Shown one piece after another: positions 1 to 13,150 of a stretch of DNA of 64,000 nucleotides. Numbering within the stretch: position 1 is the stretch's first letter; each line of letters starts with the position of its first letter. Source of the DNA: Strigamia acuminata. Its lineage: Eukaryota > Arthropoda > Chilopoda > Geophilomorpha > Linotaeniidae. The DNA is taken from contig OX442315.1 of the NCBI GenBank assembly GCA_949358305.1, positions 26,500,427 through 26,564,426 of the forward strand, written 5' to 3'. A program made the position numbers and the translations under genes. Below the pieces are notes generated by a model, which was not told where the DNA came from, did no database searches, and was given only the letters and a program-made list of their open reading frames with translations.

Positions 1-3000
1 ATATTGGCATATAATTTGCTGATACAGAAAATGTCAAGTTCTTCAAAATTACAGCTTTAATCGAATGTCTGCAACATGCATTTAATTATTTTGAGGGAAA
101 TTTATCTCATTAATGAGACCTAAATATACCCAACGGTTTGGATCTCACAAAAAAGCGCCCAATTACTAAATTCGTGACGCCAGAACTCATTTTCTATCTT
201 ATTATTGATATTTTGTCAGATTTGTGCTTAAACATGCGCTTAATTGCTAAACAAATTTGGATATCATCGCAAAACCCATTAAATCCAGATACTAAATTCA
301 TTTCTTAAAGAAATCAAACAGGTAGTTAGATTTCCGACTCCACCTTGATATTAATGTTTAAAAGAAGAAAAAAATCAATCCCGAGACAAGTTTTCCCTCC
401 AAACAAATAAAAAAAACGAAAATAAAAACTGGTTGTGGCCATACACCATCTTCAATCACCTTTTTATCTTTTCAGAATCAGCTCCCACATCTATACAAAC
501 AGTTCCACAACTTTAAAGGGTTAAGAAACATTGCCTGCATTGTATCAGCCCAAATCGGGGCGTTGTCCTAAAGAAAGCATTCATCGTAAATAAAAAAAAA
601 CAAAAAAAGGGCGAATTTGTTTTTTACAAAATCTTTTTTCTCTTCTACAAGCATCAGAAAGAAGCGTATACTGGTTTCGACCATACCCCTTTACTTCCAT
701 AGTAAAATTGAGTTCAACCCCTTCATTCCTCGCCCCTTTCTCGCGGGAACCGGACGTCGCTTCGTTCCCTTCGCTTTCCCCGTATTTTCTTTCCCTCTTA
801 AATTAATATTTGGTTCTCTTATCAATCAGAATGCAGCCAGCTCTCGACTGAATCAAAGGGTTAAACGGGCCAAGATTAATGACCCAACAAACCGCTTCGC
901 GACCACGTTCTTCATATATTTCTTGCTGCAAACGTCCCCTCTTTCAATACGTTTAAAACTTAAAAATATTGACACAAACGAGTTTATCATCCTCGCAACA
1001 TTCACGAGATCGTCCATCATCTAGTCTTTGCAAACAAGCACTTTGAGGACGCAGCTGTTTGCAATTTTTGAAGCGAAACTTTCAACACAAAGTGATACTT
1101 ATAATTGTCTTCAGCTGCAAACGTATTTCATGCAGCAGGATAACAACGAGGATACGGGAAAAAGTAAAAGAAATACGTCCTCGCGTTGATGATGTGACAT
1201 CATCACCTGTCTTCGCTCAGAGGCATGCAAAAATATATACATTATAGACAAAAAAAAGTTAAAAAGGAAGACGATTGCGCAGTTAGGGCTTACAAGAAAA
1301 GCGTGGGTAGAGGGAGGAGTAGCATTTCATTACACACAAGTGTAATAGGCACCTAGCTGTCTTGAGGTTTTAGGGGATGTCATTCTGTCAATTTCGCTGT
1401 CTCCGATGAAGAGAAATTAAGCAGCAATCTTCCTTCTAACCGTATAATTTTGTCATTTTCTAAAGCTGGACCGATGCAACTTAATAAAAATACCCAGTAT
1501 AATTTTTCACTAAATTATTTTAAGAAAAAGAAGTAAAATATATATATTGTATATATATTTTTAAAATGTTCTTTTTTTGGAGAAAAAAAAAGTAGCAGAA
1601 ATCAACATTATTCTGTATTCAGTAAACGCTCCTTGGGTTAGAAGAAGCACTTTTACAACATTTGCTTGATGAGTTCGTGCTGTAGATTTGCATGCAGCCT
1701 TTTCTGCCCAATCCACAAGCGCCATGTGGATGCCTCTGGGTTCCAATTTGTTATTCCTATTGTGATTGACAGCTGGGCTTCTTCAATATTGATCCGGGAG
1801 GGGCTCGACCAAACTCCCAACACCATCAGATAAAAGCCTGATAAGATTGGTGCTTTCTTGTTAGCCAAGTCAGCATCTTCCATCGCAACTTGAGGGGCTT
1901 CGTCTTACCCACTCGCCCTCTCAAACATTTCCCTCAAACCTCTCAAATTGTCTCATTGCTCGCAATAACGTAATAAACCATCAAACCCCACAAGACTTGT
2001 CCAAATATTTGGATTCCTTTTTAAGCTGACTCACAAGAAAAACTGCCGTGTGAACTGCCACGAAGAAGGAAGGCATGGCTTGTTCGATTGCCTTTCTATT
2101 GGCTTCAAAGCGCCGTTTGTGGTCACGGGGAGATGCTGACGTCGCCGTCTCAAAGAGGTTGAGGGGAAAAGAAAAAGGGTCGCACAAGGGGAGGGTGCAA
2201 GTAATCGAGGGAGCAATGCAAGAGTGAGAGAGAGAGAGAGGAGGGGGGATGAAAGGGGGGTCAGACTGGCTTTTTAAGGAGGGGTGGTGTATGGCTTCTA
2301 CAAATCTTTTCCTAAATAGTGGAAGGGAACTAGCAGGCAGGTCATCCCTTTTCAATTCTCCTCTTTTTAAGCTCAGAATGGGCTCCTAACAGTGTCATTC
2401 TGATGCCTCGTGCAGTGGGGCCAACCGCCACCCCGTTCATAAAGCGAGAGGGCAGGCCAGTTGGACCCCCTCCAATTGACCCCCTCCTTAAACACCCCCA
2501 CCCTCCTCCTCCTGCCTACTATCCTACCCTACTCGAAAAGACACCTCACGTCACTTTTCAAAGCTTATGGGGTGATTGAGAAAGTGGTCAGTAAAGCCGG
2601 CGCGCGTGGCGCTAAGACCTGTGGTCACCTTCTTTCAGCCTGCCCTAACAAGCGTGGACGTTCACCCGATTGACCCGAAACTACGCCCGATTTGAACGCT
2701 TTAATTGAATGCGTAAGCTAACGTATTGGTATTTGCTATTTCTCGTTTTATTTGCGCGCATTCCACTCTTCTTGCAGCATGTTATTCACACTTTCCTCAC
2801 TATCCAATAAATCTTTCAACTTTTCCCCCTTTGTGATATAACACACAACTTCATACAAGCGAAAATTTTCCCTCCTAGTGATAAGTTGAGCACAGAACTA
2901 TGCTTTTCTTCCAATCCTTCCTTCCCCCCACCCTTTCTACATTTTTTTTCTTCTTCTTCTTTTACTTAAAAAGTATTGGCCTTTTCCAGCACACAGAGGC

Positions 3001-6000
3001 GATCGCAAGAAGTTCATTCCATTTCAACAGATTTCGCCTACAGTGCAAGTAAAATTTAATCAGCGAACGAACGCCCAGCATTCCTCGACAAGACGACATT
3101 GCGTGGAAACAGAAAGAGAAGAGAGGAGGGATGGAAAAGTTGAATAAGGGAGGTGGGTGGATGGGGAAGGAGATGCGCCTCTCACGTGGACCCCACTCCC
3201 ATACCCAGTATGCCAAACAAGAACGGAAGTGGCGACGTCTGACGGATCGCAGCTAAAGCTAATTTCCCTTACTGACGGCCTCCTCGAGATGTATAACGAG
3301 AAACCATCCACGCACACTTTTCCCCACTACACTTTTCTTCGAGCAATCTTACAGCGGAATTGTAAATGCGCCACACAAAAACATGTTTAAAACGAAGAAT
3401 TATGTTTTCTTGCACTCTAAAAAAAATATAAAATGTGCCAAACAGAGACCGAAAATAAATCAATCTAATTTCACTAGAAATGCATTTTTATACTTTTCTT
3501 TTCCAATTTTTCGTTCTCACTTGATTCCTGCCCGTTCTCAACCTCGCATTAACATTTTCTGAATAGAATATTTTCGGCAAAAAAATAAAAAAAAATAAAA
3601 AAAATTTAAAAAAAATAAAATAAAACTGAAAATGCCTGGCCCTTTTTTTCCCCATTCAATAATCCATACCCTGGCAGACATGTTAGCAATGGGTTTCTTA
3701 ATCATTCGTCTGTGCTTTGCTACTATTGATTTTAGATCAAGAGACCTAGGGGCTGGTTGGTTGGCTGAGTGTAAAAGATGTTGCTATATACGCTGCTGCA
3801 CCAGTCTGCAGCCCATGCCAGTTGAGTGCCATTTTTCTCAAAAGCCACAGATATGCCATCCAAAGAACTAGGGGGTCCTGAGGACATCTCTCAGTCCCTG
3901 GGCTTGACATTTGAAAATCAAATTAATATTGATTATTTTCTTCTTTTTCCTTTGCACCATTTTTCAAGATGCAGAACAACAAAAAATATAATAAAAGGTG
4001 AAGCTGCAGCTATTGGATTTGTCGAGATATATGGAATAAATAAATACGTAAATAAAAGAAGACATTATTGGAAAAAACAGAAAACAGAAAAAAGGTTTCT
4101 CCGAGTTCGGAGGAAGGAAGGTGGTTTAATAAGGTGGGAATTGAAATGTGGCAGGTTTCCAACTTGATTTTTCCTATTAAACAAATTTGATAATGCCGCC
4201 TTAAAATAAGATGATGTGCAAATAGGTTAGCACAGCCAATCAGTGCGGTGCAATTCCACCTTTTCCGAAAGCACGCGACCAATTAGCAACCAGACTTTCT
4301 ATTCCTAACCACCCTATTTTATTTTCCAATTGCCAACAGCTCTTCACGCTGAATGAATGAACATTTCAACAATTAAACTAGAAAATAAAATAAGAATCTA
4401 TAGAAAAAGAAAAAAGAAAAAAAAGAAAAAAAAGAAAAAAAGAGAAAAATTTAAAATTCACTCCAATCCCCATCTTTTGCCTATTTTTTACCCAAATCTT
4501 ATCGCTAGAAATAGCAATTTCTGTAGTCAGAGAAAACCATTTAATAAATTTATTGAATAGAAATTTAAATAAGTCTGCATTTCATTTCCATAGATTGGCA
4601 TCGATGAATTTTAACGTCCATCAATTCGACGAATGACTATCATCAACCGCAATTTTATCAGAAAACAAAAAGAAGCCAAAATGCAAAGTTAACGCATCGC
4701 GCTCAACTCAAACTCCCTTTCACAATTTAATGTTGTAAATCTTTTACTACATTCTACTTTTCCCCGCACGCCTCAAATCCCTAACAAACCCTTTTCAACA
4801 TATCCTAATCCTGATGGCCTGCCTTATTGAACTTAACGTCTTGTGTTCAAACCAACATTACGAGCATCATTTTACAGTTGATGCCAACGACACGCCTCAT
4901 GCTCTATTAATAAATGGAGATAAATATTTCTGCATTAACCGAACACACGACCAATATTCACGCACTTGTTTACATTAGGCTCGCATGTTTTCTCAATATT
5001 ACACCTCTGTTCACACAGCAATAAAAGCAATTTCTCAGCTTACAGCTTCGCCGCGATTGTTTTAGTCGGCAGTTCAAAATAAAAATATAAAAAAAAAAGA
5101 AAAAGAAAAAAAAGCGCGTGTTATTCTAATTTCCTAAAAGGAGAGAACCTTAGCTTCTACTTTATCGAAATCCCACTCTTCTCTTCTCTTCTCTTCCCTC
5201 TCTCTCGTCAAATTTCCCCACACCATCAGCACCGCCGATGCACACAGTTTCCCATTGGTTTGTCAAAAGCAAACTGCTGACTGGCCAAGATAAGAACCTG
5301 GCTGTATGATGACAATTCTTCAGACACCTAATCTCGTTGAAAACAATAAGACAAGGCTTTTTCAAGCCCATCGGTCCGACTCGCAACAGACAATTAGAGA
5401 CAAATTGAGTTAATGTTGACAAGCCTTTATGTACAGTGCATCGGCATGGTTGAGATTTATTTTCGTTTTGTAATCTGTTTAACAATTGCTCAAATTCCCA
5501 TTCGAAAGAAATTTGTTTTTCCAATCAACGGGCAAAATCATTTTCGCTCAGCGTGGAGTATAGGTCTGTGCATGAAAAACTCTAGTATGCCTTACATTTT
5601 CTCCCCATTAAATCCATCATAGGCTTTTTTTCCATTAACTTTCACTTGCAGCAGGCGAAGAGAGAAACGGATTTTTAATTGGATGATGAAACCTGTGGCT
5701 CTCAACTATTATTTTTTTTCCACCTTTTTTTCGTTTCAAAAACAAATTTAAAAGATTGAGTCTCTTCTTTTCATAAATGAGAATTGAGAGCACGCTGAGA
5801 AGAATAAAAATAAAACTACAAGTGTGAAGAATAAACAAATCATTCTCTTTTTTTCTTCCTTCTTTCTTTCAAAATCTCTTTATTTATGCCGCAACATTTC
5901 AAAAATTAAAATAAAACTCGAAACTGCAATTAACCACAGAAATATCTCGTTCCTGGAGGCAGTTAAGGTGTGGTATAATATATAAAAATGTCTCCCTCTT

Positions 6001-6890
6001 CAAATTCAAGGCCCTTACATCGTCATGCGATCTGTTCAAAATTCTGATGGTGTTTGACGGCCAAGGGGTCGCCAGTCCGCCTCTTTTCCGGGGCTACTTG
6101 AGTATTTACTCAAGAAAACCATGGCGCCTCAAGAATATCTCAGCGAGACACCTGCACACATTAGAAGTTCATGGCGCCCACAAAGCAACAGGTGGTCCTC
6201 CTTTTACCACCCACACACTAAACTTGCCTCATCTTAACAGTCAAGTCACAATGTAACCTTAGCCAAACCTTGCTGCAACTCCAAATTGGATAAGTATAGG
6301 TGAAGACATAGATGCAGTTGCGTTTTTCATTTCCCCCTCAACAAATAACTCCCGATATTTATGGTCGCAATTATCGTTTTCTCTAATGATTTACGAAACT
6401 CCTACGACAATTTCTAATACCGCAATAATAATAAATTTAACTTTACACGTTGAATAAACAACGCAATTATTCCCTCGCTCGCACAACCAACTTGTTTAAA
6501 TGAAAATTTGCTTTAACTCTTCGGTTCCCACACATGCGTTTGCAAAATAAGGGGGTCAGGATAGTATTGCAAGGGGTTGCCATTCCATTTTCCTCCTAAG
6601 ATGGCGTTGAATACGCCGTGTTGAGTAAGCACCGTCGTCTCCTATTCTATCTTATTGGGTTGCTGTATACATAAGGTGTACAGGGCTATCTAGTGTAGCC
6701 GACGCAAGTCAACCTGAAGCCAAGCCTGTTTTCAACCCTTCCTTTCCTATTGTGAAGTTAGGGTCTTTGTGATTTACGGGGGAACTCCGCACCGACGTGC
6801 TTTATGCTTTGGGAGCGTGCATTTTTTTCTGCTACTTCGGTAGCACCAACGCAGACAACATGTCTGACTGGCTGTGCCCGCATTGACGAG
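1..6890. other. Non-coding AT-rich DNA with scattered GC-richer patches
   Basis: I see no gene here. Open frames are short, overlap on both strands, and give low-complexity translations. GC-richer patches lie near 1,640-1,900, 2,390-2,690, 3,150-3,260, 3,690-3,900 and 6,040-6,260 and could be regulatory. Simple repeats are a GA run (about 2,226-2,240), an A/T-rich run (3,583-3,625) and a purine run of GAAAAAA units (4,402-4,447). CCAAT-type boxes occur near 4,235 and 4,280. The patch at 1,653-1,883 is open on the minus strand for 76 codons but has no recognisable domain. Confidence 0.6.
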
Positions 6891-6896
6891 AGAAAG

Positions 6897-6993
6897 GGTT
6901 GAAGAGAAGGGGAACGAAGGGGTAGAGGAGCGAGAGAGAGGAGAGCAGGAGAGGAGAGGAGAGGAGAGGAAAGGAGAGGAAAGAAGAGAGAGG
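6897..6993. repeat. Polypurine tract with GGAGA units
   Basis: About 97 bases on the plus strand are almost entirely A and G. The central part (about 6,946-6,985) is built of GGAGA/GGAAA pentamers. The few pyrimidine interruptions lie mainly in the left half. Long polypurine-polypyrimidine tracts of this kind can form triplex DNA, and GAGA-type elements are common near arthropod promoters. No gene overlaps it. Confidence 0.8.
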
Positions 6994-9230
6994 TGAGACG
7001 GGAGATCCAGTTGGAAGAAGAGGGATAGGGTTGGGTCAAGACGCCATCAAATACCAACTCATGCAAAAAAAATTCAACGAAGAGAGACGTAGTTTGCATT
7101 CGGCAATCGGTTCCGTTTTCCCTTCATCCCCGAGATGCGTCAAAATCGAACTGCAGCTCGGAGTCGCGTGTACCAACGAAAAATAATATATTTTTTAAAA
7201 AAAATTTATTTTTAATTATGCACTAAATGCCTGGAAATAAAATCGGCATCATCGGTTGCTCCTCCTGTCAGCCTATCAAGCACTTAAACACCTGCCTACG
7301 TCACAGCTTCTTATGTAATTAACGATTTTGATGATGCTAAGCAGATAAGCCAAACACGCGGCCCTTCAACACTTCACCAATCTACACCACTTTTTATATT
7401 TTTAAATGAAATTAGCATCTGCCAACAATTTTTTCCTCCCGTCGAAATCTTAATTTCCAATTCAGGTCTTAAACATATTTCTAAAACAGCCAATTAATTT
7501 TATTTCCTGATTTTAAATTTCCACTTACATGTTTTCCTTTTATTTTATTTATCGCTTGTTATTTTCTTTTTCATCTTTTTTTTCCCCCTTTCCTCTTTGC
7601 AATTACGATTTCACATAAGAAACATATTTCCAAGAAGTAATGGAAAAGGGGACGGGAAAAAAAACTGCAAAATAAACAAAACCCAAAGCTTGCACACCCA
7701 AAAAATATCTAAAATCTTAATTTTTTTCTCCTTCTCCCGAGTCTATACGGAGAAACCGTATGAATAAATAAGAAGCAACGCCAATGCATCACATATAGCG
7801 CGTAGTTAAGAATGGAAAGCGGAAAACGCACTTTTCCAGAGTAAGGGCAAACAAAAAATAAAATATAAATATGGGAAATCTTTACAAACATGTTTGTTTC
7901 CTCTCGCGAGGCGGAAAAAAAGAATTAATGTATTCCGATCGGCGTGCAGGTCACTTGACATTTTGGGGGGCTTCACCTCAAAACCCTCGGCTATATTCGT
8001 TCAAGTTAAGCGTGTCAACTTGTTTAAACCAGTGTATAAACCCGAGTTATTTTGAAAACCGGAATCGTAAACAGATTAGTCATTTCAAGATATTACTCAT
8101 ATGTGAGTAACCTTTTTTTCCGAGTAACAACAAAAAAGGAAGAGAGAAAAATTCAACTTTTTCCAACGATTGGAGAGATAAAAATAGTTGCAATTAATTA
8201 AAATAAGATAAATGTTCTTTTACTTACTCGTTTCAGCCTCCAGGCATTCTTATGGTTTGCAAATTAATGGTCACAGGATGTCCATTTTTTGTCCGTTTTG
8301 CATACAAAGTTATGTCCTCCTTACAGCCATCGTGAGCAAACTGCAAAAAATCAACCACTGGTCACACACAAAACACTATGAAGAAACATCAACATCACAT
8401 GCGACATATACAGCAGCACTAGTACGACTGCACTTGGCACCACCGCAAATGATTTTACAGCCAGCTATGATTCCCATCCCTGCAACCCGCTCTCCCATTG
8501 GTCGGTTTCTAATATGATGTATTGTCATGGCACCCGCGCGCAGCCACTCACGAGCCACGTTACAACCCATGTTGGCAAGTCCGTTTATGTTACATTTTTT
8601 CATTTGCTTCACATGTTTTATATATATTTTTTTTTATTTTTTTTTTAAATTACTGTTTATTTTTTTTTGCTATGCTTTGGTAAAATTTATAAATTAAAAT
8701 ACCCTTTTTTAATTTCTAAATTATTTTGTGAAAGGCCTATTTTGCCGGGGTTCTCATATACGCGCAGCGTGGAGGCTGGGTTTGAGAGTATTAAGAGAGT
8801 AATTAAAAAAAGTGTGAATGAAAAGAGCAACTAGTGAATGGGTGGAAGATTTTGAAAGTGGATGAAGATAAATCAATAATACGGTTAAGATTTTAATTAT
8901 TGTTTTTTTTCTTTAATTTTTTTTTTTAGAAATCGAAATATGCAAATAAATAAACTGAAAATAGAAAAATTGATTTTATATAGGCTTACTTATATATTTC
9001 TTTAATAAAATGTGACTATTTATAATTCTGCGGTTCAATCAATGAAACTTGTAAAGTATTTTAATTGTTACTTTCATTTTCCTGAATCGAATTACAAAAA
9101 TAAAGTAAAAACAGTAAAAATCATATAAACCCAAAAACAATCACTTTTAATCAAATATATAACTTTATTTATTCCGTAGTTCAATAAATCAATTAAATAA
9201 TTACAAAAATAAAAGAAAAATTTATAAAAA

Positions 9231-9251
9231 AAAAATAAATAAATAAATAAA
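9231..9251. repeat. (AAAT)n microsatellite
   Basis: Five or so AAAT units sit inside a longer A-rich stretch. Confidence 0.8.
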
Positions 9252-9519
9252 CATTCTAATTCTTTCCCGATTATACTTCACCTCAAAGTTCAACACCATT
9301 CGCAAAATATAATTTATTTATTTTTTAGTTTAATGTTATTCGCTTAGCCAAAGTTCAATCTCCGACCACCAGATGCCAAATTTTTTTTTAAAAAAAATCC
9401 TAAACACCGAGTGCCGAGCATAATACATACAATTAACCAAAGAAAAATTTTCAATTAAAAACAACACCATCAAACCAGACTTTAATTTCTCATCAAATCT
9501 AGCTTTCCAAGTCCACCAA

Positions 9520-9552
9520 ACAAAAACAAAAACAAAAACAAAAACAAACAAA
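9520..9552. repeat. (CAAAAA)n microsatellite
   Basis: Hexamer CAAAAA repeats in near-perfect tandem within AT-rich non-coding DNA. Confidence 0.85.
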
Positions 9553-10025
9553 AGCAGAATAAAACGCTCCAATTTCAAAGACAAAATAAACATTTCGACA
9601 TGTCATCGAATTCCTAAAGGTATGCCTATTCTTCATTAGATGATAATGAAAATTAAAGAGCAACCATCGTAAACTACAAAGCCGTACTCCAACACTAGCT
9701 TTTTAATTAAATAAATGATTTCAATTAGCAGACATAACTGCATCTCGCATCATTAAATTTTAATGAGTAGACACAAACTTGAGCAACAAGATAAACATCC
9801 ATTTATAAACCTACGACTAGCCTCGTCTGTCACCCCTTTTCCCCCTTTACTGTCTGGGCTTAGACTCCTACCATTCAAACTCTTTAATGGGGAGAAGAAC
9901 GAGGTAGAGAGTGGAAGGGGGAAGTTTCACAGGCACCCTGTACACTCAACTCTTTGATGCCAACGTATATATAGAGCAGACATCTATTCTTCCCTCGTAA
10001 TAGGAGGGAGGATACCGTGTGCATC

Positions 10026-10062
10026 CTCTCTCTCTCTCTCTCATACACACATACATATATAT
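10026..10062. repeat. Compound (CT)n-(CA/TA)n microsatellite
   Basis: A CT run of about eight units is followed directly by CA and TA dinucleotides. Confidence 0.85.
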
Positions 10063-11191
10063 ACGTTCGCGCACACGCACACACCGGTTAATCCAGTTTC
10101 TTACTCACCACTGTTCCTGCCCTCATCAAATAACTCAAAACTACATTCGGAACAATATTGGAAAATAAAGCCAAACAACTAACATTGACTAATAATAATT
10201 TACCAGCCCGCTTTGCTTATTCCCCAATAATTTCTCCTTACACGACAACTTTCCACACTTTCTCAGCCGCAAATTTTCTCCTTTCAATAATTCATTCATT
10301 TCAAAAACAGACAAAGAAGTAAATTTCTAAAAACTTGCATCGTTTTTTCTTCCAGCAGCAGATTCACAAGTGTAATTGAATAAAGCCTAACATTTTTTAC
10401 CAAATGATGTTGTGTGTAACTTGGGATTTCCTAGTGCCAACACCTTAGATTTTTGCGTAATCAGCCCGACATCACAAGAGAAAATCAGATTTACTTTCCT
10501 TTTTCTTGTCTTTCTATATTATTTCACAATGCCTTGATCCGGCAACTGAAACTCTACAGAGACTCTATTTCCTCAATTACTCTTTTCACTCACTCGCCAG
10601 AAAAAATAAAAAAAAATAAAATAAAAAAAATAAAAAATTCATTATTAATTGACGAATATTCTTCTATTTTCGGCTAAAAAATTTACCCAACAAAATATTT
10701 TCAATAAAAATAAACAAATTTTCAAAAATAAACACACCGAAAAAGCTTTTAAGGCCTGCAATTTAATTCTTTCCATATGTAAAATTATCTGTGTGCAAGT
10801 TTGAAAAAGAAAAAGCTACACTGGAACCTAACCTGATTCTATATGCATATGGGCCCTACGTGGTCAGAATGAAAGGCTTATTACATTCACTCATCCCTTT
10901 GCTGCTTTTGCACACCTGAGTGGGATAGGGGTAGTGGGTGGGTTGAGGGGTGCTGTCCACATTTCCTGTGTGTACCCGCACCCATTGCTTAAGTTCTGCA
11001 TACTAAACAGGTCGTAAGGGGAGAAATGCGTCTTTGTCTTGGCTCAGCACATTTTTCACAAGCCAAATCATGCACGTTCAAATGTCTCCATCTTGATTCT
11101 TGCAACCATCTGTACTACTGCTCTCTATACACACATTTAGCACACGAGCACGAACCGCGATACAAACGAAAATTAAACCATTCCCATCCAT

Positions 11192-11580
11192 GCAAGAACA
11201 AACCTTACTTTCTATTAATCAATCCCAGCCACAAACCGACACACAAAAAAATAAAAAATGAAAGGAAATTTAAAAAAAAAAGAAGAAAAATCGAACAATC
11301 GCTCGCGATAATCAAACACAGCGTACAATAGAACAGATACACGACGAACACAAACGCAATTTTCTGCACACAAGCAACATCTTACCTTCTATTAATCGCT
11401 CCTAACCAAAAGCCTACACAACAATACATAAATAAATATTAAATAAATAATAATGATAAAGAAAAAAATCGAACAAACGCATACAACAACACGAAACAAT
11501 CAAAATCAGGCCAGAGCGTACAAAAGATACACGAGCAATACAATACAACGAGCAATTTTTTCCTCACGAGTCATTATTAC
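11192..11580. repeat. Diverged tandem duplication, unit about 180 bp
   Basis: Two head-to-tail copies can be aligned by eye. Copy 1 starts at 11,192 and copy 2 at 11,371. Shared blocks in the same order are TTCTATTAATC (11,210 and 11,387), AAAAATCGAACAA, AGCGTACAA, GATACACGA, and a following GCAATTTT block. The copies differ by many substitutions and small indels, so the duplication is old. No long open frame is conserved between copies. Function is unknown. Confidence 0.65.
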
Positions 11581-11954
11581 CGAGCATTTATCACGGTAAA
11601 GAGGGGGAAGCAAAAAAAATTAAAAAAAGCCACACCCAAACTACACTGCAGGCTACATTTTTCAGACTGCAAGAACAAGAGGCAAAAATGTCTGGCATTT
11701 GCAGCACACTGAGCCAGCCAGGGCAAGCATGCACACTAGGCCAGCAAACGTAGTGAGGTGAACACACCTTGGGAGGGCGCTGAACAAATTAATACTGATT
11801 ACGATCATGAAATGTTCCATCTTAAGTCCAGGCACAGACGCTCGGCAAAATAGTAAGGAAGGAACACAAACGAGAAATATGGCACACCAACTGGAAGATT
11901 AGTCACGTCAGGCAGAAAGCTCGGAGCAAGGTGGTGGTGATGGGTGTTGGGGGG

Positions 11955-12029
11955 CCTTCTGTCTCTCCTCATTTCTCTTTTTCTCTTTCTCTTTCTCTCT
12001 CCCTTTCTTTCTCTCTCTCTCTCTCTCTC
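11955..12029. repeat. Polypyrimidine CT/CTTT tract at island edge
   Basis: A run of TCTC and TTTCTC units about 75 bp long ends in a perfect CT run at about 12,011-12,029. It marks the left edge of the GC-rich island. On the opposite strand it reads as GAGA repeats, which in arthropods are typical of promoter-proximal DNA. Confidence 0.8.
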
Positions 12030-13150
12030 GCAGAAGATGCTTCGCATTCAACACTCACCGCACTTCACTTGTACGTTTCCCTTCCTTCTTTGCTTCACAC
12101 TTGCCCGCCAGCGATGCGTTTTGCTTTGCTCGCTGACTGCGACCAAGGGAGAAAAAAAAACCAGTCGCTTCGAAGATGCGCTGCTCACCTTCATTTCTTA
12201 CCGACTCGAAACGAGGGAGTCTCGCGCCGCTCGCGTCCGAGTCGAGCAAAAAATCCCCCTCGTCGCAAAACGAATACACAACTACTCACGAATCGTTCGC
12301 AATAACGGTTTGAGCAGGGCTCGGCGAGCCGCGCACAGCCGAACGGAGCGAAGCGCTGCTGGGCGACTGAACGATCGGAAGGCGCACTCGGCTGTGTTGG
12401 GGTTGGTGCGCCCAGCCCTTTGTCGCCAGCCGATGCCTTTAACCCTAACCCTCTCTCTCCCCATACAGAACAAATGCACGCACAGACACCCACCCGGCGC
12501 CCGGCGCTATGAAAAGGAGACACACACTACTCACCGTGCCGAGTTCCATGCTCATCTATCGTCTGCACATTCGCCCGATGCGGAATCTTAACGGCCAGCT
12601 AAAGAAATACGCAACGCGCGCAAATGCGTGGGTGGGAGCGTCATGGCAGATCCATGCTGCCGGAAGAAAATTTTATTCTGGCACATCATCACTGCACATA
12701 CATGTACGCGCACATGACATAACCTAATCAAACCAATAAACCAGCATCCGTCAACAGATACAAGCAAACGGCCACGAAATAACAAACTGCACTTCGTTCG
12801 TATCTTAACAAAAATATTCGCGTCTCAAGGCAGGGGTAGGGGTGTTCGGCATTCGCTCCCCGCGCCCGGTTGTGCAAGGGTTGTCCCGCCAGCCAACCCT
12901 TTCTTTTCAGGGACGAGCGGGGTGGGTGTCTGCATGTAGCACCGCTCTCATACAAAGCAGTTTTTTTTACGTTTCTGGGTGCCTGTATGCAACGGCGTCT
13001 AGTCATGTGATCGTACAAGGGACGCTCCGTGCTTGCGAGTGTACCAAACCTGGCCGAACACCTTTCAGGCTTTCTCCCCCCGTCAGTCGGGCTCAATTTA
13101 TCAAGCATCTAGGCATGACCACGATCTAAAGATGGAGCCGGTAAGAGCAA
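12030..13150. promoter_or_regulatory. GC-rich island, probable bidirectional promoter region
   Basis: About 1.1 kb is clearly richer in G+C and CpG than the surrounding DNA. Several frames are open on both strands (up to 215 codons), as expected of GC-rich DNA, but none gives a recognisable protein. Four good minus-strand splice donors end candidate exons at 12,059, 12,189, 12,290 and 12,535 (GTGAGTGT, GTGAGCAG, GTGAGTAG, GTGAGTAG). A plus-strand donor (GTAAGAGC) follows 13,140. This fits alternative first exons leading away in both directions. It rests on sequence signals only; the downstream exons have not been found. Confidence 0.4.
13132..13140 (+). other. Candidate start codon just upstream of a splice donor
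   Basis: An ATG in good context (AAAGATGG) is followed by two codons (Glu, Pro) and then the donor GTAAGAGC at 13,141. Short first coding exons of this kind occur in genes with long first introns. If real, the next exon is in phase 0 on the plus strand, possibly far downstream. It may equally be chance. Confidence 0.25.

Larger units (their letters stand above)
6994..11191. other. Non-coding AT-rich DNA with microsatellites
   Basis: No gene is recognised. GC-richer patches lie near 7,920-8,010, 8,220-8,560 (open on both strands for 80-100 codons, no domain) and 10,850-11,010. Between 8,600 and 9,700 the sequence is extremely AT-rich. On the minus strand an isolated strong splice donor (GTGAGTAAG) follows position 10,109; it could be the end of an untranslated exon. 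Confidence 0.55.

Noticed and set aside
1653-1883. 76-codon minus-strand frame in a GC-richer patch
   Set aside because: Good start context but no recognisable domain or splice partners; similar frames occur by chance in such patches.
11944-12591. 215-codon plus-strand open frame
   Set aside because: It begins in a CT microsatellite and runs through a GC-rich island that is open in several frames on both strands. No domain, and a promoter island explains it better.
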